A DNA stretch of 30,236 bases from positions 22,713 to 52,948 of the forward strand of contig DJYO01000006.1 of the NCBI GenBank assembly GCA_002450155.1, read 5' to 3'. Positions 16,080-22,531 of the stretch are shown piece after piece. The position numbers and the translations under genes are program-made. The notes below the pieces were generated by a model. The model saw only the letters and a program-made list of their open reading frames with translations, made no database searches and was not told the DNA's origin. The stretch comes from Mageeibacillus sp. UBA6976. Its GTDB lineage: Bacteria > Bacillota > Clostridia > Saccharofermentanales > Saccharofermentanaceae. Each line of letters starts with the position of its first letter. Position 1 is the first letter of the stretch.

Positions 16080-16664
16080 ATGGAACACATATCGTCATGT
16101 ATTGCAGATCGCTTGGTTCTTAATCAGATCATAGATGAATCTGACAGAATATATTATTCCTACTCCATTCAGCTGATACTTGAAAGAATAGTAGGGATAT
16201 CTTTGATCTGCATTGCATCCTTGTTCGTACATGCATTCTTTCAAATAGCAGTCTTCTTAATGATATTTGCAGTTGTTCGAATGAGCTGTGATGGATACCA
16301 CTGTAAGACCAGCATAGGCTGTTTCATTGTTTCGGTATTAGTTTCATTGTCAACGGTTCCCGTTTCATACGTCTATTTGCTCTGCCCTGAGATATATCAA
16401 GTGGGGATGATTCTATCAGTGATATTTATCTTTTGTGTTGGAACAATTCGAGACCCAAATCTTGGATTAACGGAAAGAGAATGGTGCCACCTTAAAAAGC
16501 GTTCTCGCATTACGATAGTAATGGTCGGAATACCAATAATTGTCTTGATGATATTGGTGCCGCGATCTCTATTTGTATCATATATGGCGTTGGGTGTTAT
16601 TTATAACGCCATTAGCCTTATGATAGTCAAGATCACAGGAGAGGAGGTGCCAGATAATGAGTAA
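16080..16664 (+). CDS. agrB: AgrB-like membrane cysteine protease processing the autoinducing peptide
   Basis: AgrB cleaves the C-terminal part of AgrD and forms the thiolactone ring in the membrane. ATG 16080 is preferred over an in-frame TTG one codon earlier because GGAGG (16068-16072) is 7 nt upstream of it, giving 194 aa. The catalytic signature R67-x6-H74-x6-C81 in VRMSCDGYHCKTSIGCF has the same His-to-Cys spacing as S. aureus AgrB (H77, C84). Several transmembrane helices follow (about 40-65, 85-105, 112-125, 150-170, 172-188). The 3' end overlaps agrD by 8 nt. The similarity is in topology and motif; overall sequence is divergent. Confidence 0.87.
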   Translation: MEHISSCIADRLVLNQIIDESDRIYYSYSIQLILERIVGISLICIASLFVHAFFQIAVFLMIFAVVRMSCDGYHCKTSIGCFIVSVLVSLSTVPVSYVYLLCPEIYQVGMILSVIFIFCVGTIRDPNLGLTEREWCHLKKRSRITIVMVGIPIIVLMILVPRSLFVSYMALGVIYNAISLMIVKITGEEVPDNE

Positions 16665-16803
16665 GAAGAGTGTTGAGCGTGTTCTACTCAAAGGTGTTGA
16701 ACGTATGAGCAGAAGAACCGCAAGAGGATCTGTTTCTGATCCTGAGCCACCATGGCCAACCTGTACTTTTCTATTTCATCAACCTAAGAGACCAATAAGA
16801 TAG
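16657..16803 (+). CDS. agrD: AgrD-like autoinducing-peptide precursor (48 aa)
   Basis: A short gene overlapping the end of agrB by 8 nt, with GAGGAGGTG at 16641-16649 just upstream of its ATG. The basic N-terminus (MSKKSVERVLLKGVERM...) could form an amphipathic helix. The core is PPWPTCTFLFHQPKRP. Cys36 followed by four residues (C-T-F-L-F) fits a five-residue thiolactone ring like C-D-F-I-M in S. aureus. The following HQPKRP resembles the charged, proline-containing C-terminal recognition segment ((E)PKxP) of clostridial AgrD proteins. The predicted signal is a ring closed between C36 and the carboxyl of F40, with an exocyclic tail whose N-terminal cut is unknown. The identification rests on motif and position and is strong. 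Confidence 0.85.
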   Translation: MSKKSVERVLLKGVERMSRRTARGSVSDPEPPWPTCTFLFHQPKRPIR

Positions 16804-17022
16804 ATTAAAAACAGGTTTCATCAAGAAAAGAGGGTATAGACCAATGGTTTACAAAACTGCTGTATTGACGTAAAAGAAGCTCACATCTGCAAATATGAGT
16901 TGCGTGTCAATTGCAGCAAGGAAATAAAGCTTTATTACAATCTGACAAATGAGCTATAGGTCAGCATCTCAGATTTGATAAGGCAAGAAGCACGCTATTT
17001 AATTTGAAAGGAAACATCAAAT
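16804..17022 (+). other. Untranslated leader between agrD and the exported-protein gene
   Basis: The 219 nt hold no convincing gene. Visible elements are a perfect 14-bp palindrome AATAAAGCTTTATT (16923-16936), an inverted repeat AATCTGA/TCAGATT (16939-16945 and 16969-16975), and a TTTACA box (16848-16853) inside a motif shared with the region before the third lipoprotein gene. A 9-codon frame at 16844 behind GAGGG is possible but unsupported. It may be a structured 5' UTR or a secondary promoter region. Confidence 0.4.
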
Positions 17023-17370
17023 ATGTCAAAGAAAATCTTAGGAATAGTAACAGTATTCGCAATGATCATGGTAATGTCATTGTCATCATTTGCTATTTCT
17101 ATCGGGCATGGTTTTACTCAAAGTACTGGTACAGAAAAGTGTTCAGTTACGGTGAGTGGACCTGATACTTATAATACTGTTGTAAAGGCAAAAGTATATA
17201 ACTATAATGGGGTACTTAAAGCTACTGATGAAAGACATAGCACTCAGTTAACTGGAACATTAACTGCTACCGCATCAAACAAATCTGCTATAAGAGGATA
17301 TTGGTATGCGCATACTTCCAGCAACCAGCATAGTAACGTTATTGTAACACAAAGTGGTAATGACAAATAA
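17023..17370 (+). CDS. Small exported protein of unknown family (candidate agr-regulated effector)
   Basis: The 115 aa protein has a clear Sec signal peptide: MSKK, then a hydrophobic stretch, with probable cleavage after SLSSFA at residue 24. That leaves a 91-residue mature protein. The mature part is rich in Ser, Thr, Asn and His, with one cysteine (C40) and no membrane helix; alternating hydrophobic residues (VVKAKVYNYNGVLKATD, QLTGTLTATASN) suggest beta structure. AAAGGAAA precedes the ATG. It sits between agrD and an FtsX/MacB-type ABC transporter. Size and setting recall secreted bacteriocins of the lactococcin-972 type, but I see no convincing sequence match to that family. It could be a toxin, a signal or a structural factor. 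Confidence 0.6.
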   Translation: MSKKILGIVTVFAMIMVMSLSSFAISIGHGFTQSTGTEKCSVTVSGPDTYNTVVKAKVYNYNGVLKATDERHSTQLTGTLTATASNKSAIRGYWYAHTSSNQHSNVIVTQSGNDK

Positions 17371-17393
17371 AGCATATTAGGGTGTATTAGTTT

Positions 17394-17421
17394 ATCGGGA
17401 TGCAGTTATCTGCATCCCGAT
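17394..17421 (+). promoter_or_regulatory. Perfect 12-bp inverted repeat before the ABC operon
   Basis: ATCGGGATGCAG (17394-17405) and CTGCATCCCGAT (17410-17421) form a perfect stem with a TTAT loop. No T-run follows, so it is not a classic terminator. It lies 18 bp upstream of a TTGACA box, much as the agrB repeats lie 17 bp upstream of TTGACG, and shares ATCCC with them. It could be an operator, or an mRNA-end stabiliser that separates expression of the exported protein from the transporter. Confidence 0.55.
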
Positions 17422-17439
17422 TATCAGTATTGCTGCAAG

Positions 17440-17470
17440 TTGACACAGAAAGTACACAAGGTTTTGTTAT
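17440..17470 (+). promoter_or_regulatory. Candidate promoter of the FtsX-type ABC operon
   Basis: A consensus TTGACA lies at 17440-17445. No good -10 is present; TGTTAT at 17465-17470 with 19-bp spacing is the best. This suggests a weak or activated promoter. Confidence 0.4.
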
Positions 17471-17536
17471 TCTTGAATTGGCTATTTATGTAATATCATT
17501 CATTGGGGATATAATTTGCCGAGAGGACAGTAAGTT

Positions 17537-18586
17537 ATGAAGTATAACCGTTTTTTATGCTGGCTGATACTAACAGTTGTTTTTCTTATAAGTACTGCAG
17601 CCCTGAGTGATGTGATGAGTTTATATCTGGAACGCAAGGCAGACAATCCATTATCTGAAACACGATATCAATTTGTTTTCAAATCGGCGAAGGAAGATGT
17701 TTTTAACAATATGATTAACAATCTTCCAGATAAGTTTTCCGAATATAAAGAGATGCAGATTAGAGCGAAGACTACATCCGGAGCAACTCTGATTACTTTT
17801 TTGCCATGTATATGTGATGACAGAGTAGAAGAAATATATAGTGGGGATTCGATTAGAAATCTTGAATATGGGGCATTGTATTATTCTGAAATAGCAGCAA
17901 CATTTCAAGATGTTGATGTAAATGCAGAGCGGGTCACTTTCCTTAATGACAGGTATGATCTATGCGGGGTGGGAGCAGTCGTTGATGATTATGCATCTGA
18001 TGACGACGATTTTGCCGATTTTTATTCGAGAGTTTATTGCACTCACGATATGTTTTTTGAGATCACAAATAAGTTCAATTCAGTAGTTTTCCAATTCCAC
18101 AAGCCTTTGTCTGCACGTGACGAGGCTGAGCTTAATGAATACATGAATTCATTATTTGAAATCAAGGAGTACATCCCTCCATTCGTAATTGGCGATCATG
18201 GTAAGGAAGAAATAAGCAGGTCCGCTATATCTGCTGTGATCATCCTAGCAGCATGTCTTGTATGTACAGCAGAAATAGTAGATTTCTATCTTTCACTTTT
18301 TGATACAGAAAGAAAGGTCAGAAGGCTTTGCGGAGCTTCTGATATGAGAATGTTTACATTTGATACATTGAAAATGCTTCAGCTATCTTTGATCGCGATC
18401 GCAGGAGGATATCTGCTTGCAATGTTCATGAATCTGTTTGAAGATAGATTTTTTAACGGCGTCTTATACGACATAAGATTTGTTCTGCTCAACATAGCAA
18501 TATTTATTGTTCTGGCGACAGTCATTTGGGTCGGCAGAACGATTATGAGAACCATCAGACATGAGGTGCCTTATGAGACCAATTAA
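17537..18586 (+). CDS. FtsX/MacB-type ABC permease subunit 1
   Basis: This 349 aa membrane protein has one N-terminal helix (about 9-29), an extracytoplasmic domain of about 200 residues, and three C-terminal helices (about 232-253, 282-305, 318-338). The segment RKVRRLCGASDMRMFTFDTLKMLQ after the second helix matches the FtsX-type cytoplasmic coupling loop (usually KExGxLRAIGAS). This is the four-helix layout of FtsX, MacB and LolE-like subunits, which work by mechanotransmission rather than by a transport channel. GAGAGGA lies 9 nt before the ATG. It overlaps the second permease gene by 14 nt and is two genes before the ATPase. The extracytoplasmic sequence is not recognisable. Confidence 0.7.
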   Translation: MKYNRFLCWLILTVVFLISTAALSDVMSLYLERKADNPLSETRYQFVFKSAKEDVFNNMINNLPDKFSEYKEMQIRAKTTSGATLITFLPCICDDRVEEIYSGDSIRNLEYGALYYSEIAATFQDVDVNAERVTFLNDRYDLCGVGAVVDDYASDDDDFADFYSRVYCTHDMFFEITNKFNSVVFQFHKPLSARDEAELNEYMNSLFEIKEYIPPFVIGDHGKEEISRSAISAVIILAACLVCTAEIVDFYLSLFDTERKVRRLCGASDMRMFTFDTLKMLQLSLIAIAGGYLLAMFMNLFEDRFFNGVLYDIRFVLLNIAIFIVLATVIWVGRTIMRTIRHEVPYETN

Positions 18587-19841
18587 GCTATTAATATATT
18601 CAATGTCTGAATCCTTTCTTAAGGTCTTGCTTCTCATTGTTACGTCTGCAGTAACGTTAATATACAGCCTCTACGCCGTATCCCTTCTGTCAGAATACTA
18701 TGAAGTAATATACAACGCGGTGAAGGCAAATCTGACTAATAAGGTCATAGTATATACGGATCTTCAGGACGAATATCAGAATGAAGGGAATTATAAAGAG
18801 ATCTTAGAACAGATCAATGGACTGTCTGACAGAAAAGAGATCAAGTCGGTAGTTGTTTTTGAAGATTCCTGGTGGAGCCTTTTGGTGGATAATTACCCCG
18901 GCATTATACCTCTTATGGATTTTTCTTATATAGGAGAGGTCGATTATCCCTTTGATATTATTACCGGCAGAGCACCCGACATTCATTCCTGCAACGAAGT
19001 AGTAGTGACTAATAACGGGGAAGGGATCGTTAATATCGGAGACGAGTTTCAAATCCCTTTTTACTCATATGAATATAACGAAGATGATGACACATACTAT
19101 TGGGTTCCAGGTAAGTATCTGGAAGCTGAGGTCGTATACGCAACAGTAAAGGTTGTCGGCATAATGGATATGGATTCTCCTGTTGTGACATGTAATCACA
19201 GAAACAATCCTTCTATATTGACAGACCTTTTTTATCCGATCGGTGAAGAAGATGGAATTTCTATGATTACTTGGAATCTAAGGACTGACAACGGACAAAG
19301 AATTAAGACTACGAATTTCAGTGCTCTGCTTATAACCCCCGAGGATGGGTATTCTCCTGAAGATGTTGCAGATATGTTGGTGGATGAGGGTATTTATTCG
19401 GAATTTCAGGTCACGTATTATAACGAGTTGCTCAGTAACTACCAGGCAGAAAACGGTGAGCTGAGAGCTATGGCAATAAGGAATGCATTGCTGGCAGTAT
19501 TGCTTTCCGTAACAGTTATATTCTGTTCCATTAACATGAGTATCAAGAAGAAACGTAATGAACTGACTACTTATTATCTCTGTGGCAGTACATGGAGCGG
19601 ATGTATCGTCGGTGAATTGCTGATATTCCTTCCGTCTATCGTGCTCGGAACGATATTGGGATTTGCTGTGCTCCTTCGATATTCAGAAGAGATGAATATC
19701 TTTGTTAATGCTGATTATCTGACGGTAAAGACTCTTCTTCTGATGATGGCATTCAATCTTCTGATAGTTATCCTGCTGATAACACCTACCTTGGTGTTAA
19801 ACAGCAGAAAGCATCCGATAGAGCTTATGAGAAAGGACTGA
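18573..19841 (+). CDS. FtsX/MacB-type ABC permease subunit 2
   Basis: The start at ATG 18573 (MRPIKLLIYS) is preferred over 18561 because GAGGTG at 18563-18568 lies just upstream of it; this gives 422 aa and a 14-nt overlap with subunit 1. It has an N-terminal helix (about 14-38) and a large extracytoplasmic domain (about 40-295) with MacB-like features such as a DIITGRAPDIHSCNEVVVTNN segment. Three C-terminal helices follow, then a closing RKHPIELMRKD motif like the P-x-E-x-LR end of FtsX permeases. It probably forms a heterodimer with subunit 1. Four nt separate it from the ATPase gene. Confidence 0.8.
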   Translation: MRPIKLLIYSMSESFLKVLLLIVTSAVTLIYSLYAVSLLSEYYEVIYNAVKANLTNKVIVYTDLQDEYQNEGNYKEILEQINGLSDRKEIKSVVVFEDSWWSLLVDNYPGIIPLMDFSYIGEVDYPFDIITGRAPDIHSCNEVVVTNNGEGIVNIGDEFQIPFYSYEYNEDDDTYYWVPGKYLEAEVVYATVKVVGIMDMDSPVVTCNHRNNPSILTDLFYPIGEEDGISMITWNLRTDNGQRIKTTNFSALLITPEDGYSPEDVADMLVDEGIYSEFQVTYYNELLSNYQAENGELRAMAIRNALLAVLLSVTVIFCSINMSIKKKRNELTTYYLCGSTWSGCIVGELLIFLPSIVLGTILGFAVLLRYSEEMNIFVNADYLTVKTLLLMMAFNLLIVILLITPTLVLNSRKHPIELMRKD

Positions 19842-19845
19842 TACT

Positions 19846-20517
19846 ATGGAAAAAGCTATTGAACTTAAAGGTGTAAAGAAAAGCTACAGATTGAGCAAGG
19901 AAGTCTCCGTTCCTGCTCTTAAGGGAATAGACCTTTCGATAGATAAGGGAGAATATGTGGCTATATGCGGAGTATCCGGCTCCGGTAAATCAACCCTTCT
20001 GCATATAATCGGCTGTCTTGATAAGGCGACGGAAGGTGAAGTGATTATAAACGGAGAAGATGTTTCTTCTTTGAATAACCGGAAACTGTCTAAGATAAGA
20101 TGTCAGGAGATCGGCTTTGTGCTACAGGATTTTGGCCTGATACCTTATCGCACCGTATATGAGAATGTGGAAGTACCGTTGCTCTTCGCAGGTGTCAAAA
20201 GATCCAAGCGTAAAGAGATGATATCAGCTGCTCTGAAGGAAGTAGGAATAGAAGACCTTACATACCGTAAAGTTATAAAGATGAGCGGCGGACAGAAGCA
20301 GAGAGCAGCAATAGCAAGAGCTATTGTAAATAATGCTTCACTGATACTTGCAGACGAACCTACCGGGCAGCTTGATACAGATACAAAACGGGAAATGAAT
20401 GAACTGTTCAGAAAGCTTAAGGAGTCAGGCAAAACAGTTGTAGTCGTTACCCACGATAAAGAGCTTGCCGGGTCTGCAGACAGAGTGCTGTTTATTTCTG
20501 ATGGTAAGATACTATGA
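19846..20517 (+). CDS. ABC transporter ATP-binding protein (LolD/MacB/FtsE type)
   Basis: This 223 aa nucleotide-binding protein drives the adjacent FtsX-type permease pair. It has Walker A GVSGSGKSTLLHIIGC, Q-loop LQDFGLIPYRTVYENVEVPL, signature MSGGQKQRAAIARAI, Walker B LILADEPTGQLD and switch histidine VVTHDKE. The QDFGLIP..T..ENVEVPL stretch is typical of the MacB/LolD/FtsE subfamily, which moves lipoproteins, peptides or mechanical signals. AAAGGA precedes the ATG. Its stop overlaps the start of the first lipoprotein gene by 4 nt (ATGA), tying that lipoprotein to the transporter. Confidence 0.93.
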   Translation: MEKAIELKGVKKSYRLSKEVSVPALKGIDLSIDKGEYVAICGVSGSGKSTLLHIIGCLDKATEGEVIINGEDVSSLNNRKLSKIRCQEIGFVLQDFGLIPYRTVYENVEVPLLFAGVKRSKRKEMISAALKEVGIEDLTYRKVIKMSGGQKQRAAIARAIVNNASLILADEPTGQLDTDTKREMNELFRKLKESGKTVVVVTHDKELAGSADRVLFISDGKIL

Positions 20518-22436
20518 AAAAATATATTACTTTGATATTCATAATCCTATCACTTGCCATAGTCTGTTCCTGTAATAAGAAATCAGGCGGAAGACAGATG
20601 ACATTCGGTGCAGTAGCAGATACTGTTTACGATACCGAGATGCTCCCTGAGGAAGAAATTACTGCTTTCTGTGAGAAATATGCTGTGTCCGATTCTTCTT
20701 TTATAGGTGATGCTGACGGAGCCGCATTAGAGGATGTACTTATAACTTCTGTAGCTCATGATAGATCAGGTGTTGCATATGCAACGGGAATAGAGAATCA
20801 CGGTGACGGTCATGTGCTTCTGTATGTAGTAGAAGACGGTCAGGAAAAGGACTGTATCCGCATAGACGATGTCTTCGATAACAATATGTGTTTTGTGTAT
20901 GGTACAGAGCATGGGTTTGAGAATATACACTTATATAAGGACGGAGTCTTATACAGTGTCGATATGGATTCTCTTATATGTACTCCTGTTCTGGATATGG
21001 GTGCAGCAGGAATAGAGCTTTACGATACTCCGATAGTCTTTGATAACGGATCTTATGTGCTGATGGGTTCTGCCGGTGATATCTTCAATGATGAAGAAAG
21101 CGAATTCGGTCTGTGGCGCATCACACCAATGGAGCTTTCCGGTGAGAGACAGACAGTCAGGGTCGGTGTGTGCAGATATCACATAGACTGGATAGAAGAA
21201 GAGATTAATGCTTTCAACAGGACCAATGAAGACTATGTCATAGAGGTTATCCATTACGAAGATGACCCTCTTACCATGCGTACTGATATCTTAATGTCTG
21301 ACGGACCGGACATTCTTATATATGGAAACGATTACAGGTCTGAGCTGGAAGGATCTGATGTCTTTATAGATCTTGATGACGTGATAACTGACAGCGACAG
21401 ATTTTTCCCGAACCTGTGGGATGCCTGCAGGACAGATGAAGGGAAAAGAGTCTGGGTCACGCCCTATGTAACAGTAGCCTGCCTCTTTGCAATGCCAGAT
21501 AGTTTCCCTGAGGGCATGAGCTTTGGCGACTGGAATTCTTTTGCAGAGTATGTTTCGGCAAATCCGTCCTATGAACATATCCTGAGAGGTGATACGACAC
21601 AGGAATTAACACAGGAGATACTGCCGTTCCTGCTGAATAAAGCTTATATGGACCATGAACTGTCTGAAAGTGACGTGGCTTCTTTACTGGAGTTTTGCAG
21701 AGAGAATGGTAAAGCGCCTTATACTGAGACCACAGGCGTTGCAGTGCAGATGAATGACAGGGAACTGATGTTCCTGGAAGTATATGGAGGAGTAGGAAGC
21801 TTCCTGCAATATGTGCTTGCCAATGAATATACGGGCGGAAGTATCGACTATATAGGATATCCCTTTGCTGAAGGCCCTGTATTCAATACAGATCTGTTCT
21901 TCTCGATATTAGGAAACAGCAATAACCCTGAGGGAGCCAAGTGCGTACTTAACTACTTACTATCTGATGAGGCGCTGACAACAGATACTGCAAACAGGCT
22001 TAACTATCTTCCCATTTCACAGACTGCTTGTGAGGCTAATATAGAGCAGGTCTTAGGATATTATGCAGATAACAGGATAACGGATACCGAGATATACTTT
22101 TCGAACAGTACGGGAGTGGGCGGAATACTGCTGCCGGTCCTGCTCCAGTCAGCAGGAGACGGGGATACGGGCGGCGAGCCGGGTTACGATCCGGATAATG
22201 TATACAGGCGCGAATACGGGCCTGCAGGCAGAGTGCTCATTGATGATCCGGAAGATTATATTGACGATTACTATGAGTTTATCGGGTCTGCTCGCGGTAT
22301 GCTGTTATATGACCAGGGCGTAATGGATATCTGCAATGAAGAATTAGGCGGATACTTTGACGGGTCAAGGACGATAGATGAGGTCAGCGGAGCTATCGCA
22401 TCAAGAGCTAAGATATATATTGATGAGGATAACTGA
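20514..22436 (+). CDS. Large lipoprotein with a family-1 solute-binding domain (paralogue 1)
   Basis: This 640 aa protein has a lipoprotein signal (hydrophobic core, then AIVCSC; lipidation probably at the second cysteine). Residues 30-215 are beta-rich repeats, perhaps a propeller fragment. From about 220 it follows the family-1 extracellular solute-binding fold: an EEEINAFNRTNEDYVIEVIHY segment, MSDGPDILIYGND, VWVTPYV, and the usual C-terminal ending (YFDGSRTIDEVSGAIASRA). Known family members bind sugars or oligopeptides, but no matching importer permease is nearby. The gene instead overlaps the ATPase of an FtsX-type transporter. A role as receptor, chaperone or immunity protein is inference. 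It is the shortest of three tandem paralogues. Confidence 0.7.
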   Translation: MKKYITLIFIILSLAIVCSCNKKSGGRQMTFGAVADTVYDTEMLPEEEITAFCEKYAVSDSSFIGDADGAALEDVLITSVAHDRSGVAYATGIENHGDGHVLLYVVEDGQEKDCIRIDDVFDNNMCFVYGTEHGFENIHLYKDGVLYSVDMDSLICTPVLDMGAAGIELYDTPIVFDNGSYVLMGSAGDIFNDEESEFGLWRITPMELSGERQTVRVGVCRYHIDWIEEEINAFNRTNEDYVIEVIHYEDDPLTMRTDILMSDGPDILIYGNDYRSELEGSDVFIDLDDVITDSDRFFPNLWDACRTDEGKRVWVTPYVTVACLFAMPDSFPEGMSFGDWNSFAEYVSANPSYEHILRGDTTQELTQEILPFLLNKAYMDHELSESDVASLLEFCRENGKAPYTETTGVAVQMNDRELMFLEVYGGVGSFLQYVLANEYTGGSIDYIGYPFAEGPVFNTDLFFSILGNSNNPEGAKCVLNYLLSDEALTTDTANRLNYLPISQTACEANIEQVLGYYADNRITDTEIYFSNSTGVGGILLPVLLQSAGDGDTGGEPGYDPDNVYRREYGPAGRVLIDDPEDYIDDYYEFIGSARGMLLYDQGVMDICNEELGGYFDGSRTIDEVSGAIASRAKIYIDEDN

Positions 22437-22501
22437 TCCAAGAAGGATGGATTATCTTTGCTTTATTTTCACTGTTTACATTGTCGAAGGAGGCTGCTTA
22501 A

Positions 22502-22531
22502 ATGAAGATTCCAAGGGGGCATGTGTCATGA
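22502..22531 (+). CDS. Nine-codon leader peptide upstream of lipoprotein 2
   Basis: An ATG with a strong GGAGG (22489-22493, 8-nt spacing) encodes MKIPRGHVS. Its stop overlaps the start of the next gene (ATGA at 22528-22531). The overlap suggests translational coupling: ribosomes loaded at the strong site would restart on the lipoprotein. Expression is inferred. Confidence 0.45.
   Translation: MKIPRGHVS

Noticed and set aside
16844..16873. Nine-codon leader ORF (MVYKTAVLT)
   Set aside because: A GAGGG lies upstream at a loose distance, but there is no overlap with a downstream gene and no feature that supports translation.
17023..17370. Lactococcin-972 family bacteriocin
   Set aside because: The context is suggestive, but the spacing of Gly/Trp/Tyr/His residues expected for that family is not present, so only an unspecified exported protein is called.
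17394..17421. Rho-independent terminator after the exported-protein gene
   Set aside because: The stem is perfect but is followed by TATCAGTATT rather than a T-run; listed as a regulatory hairpin instead.
22378..22527. Upstream extension of lipoprotein 2
   Set aside because: It overlaps the end of lipoprotein 1 and would bury the lipoprotein signal about 50 residues inside the protein.
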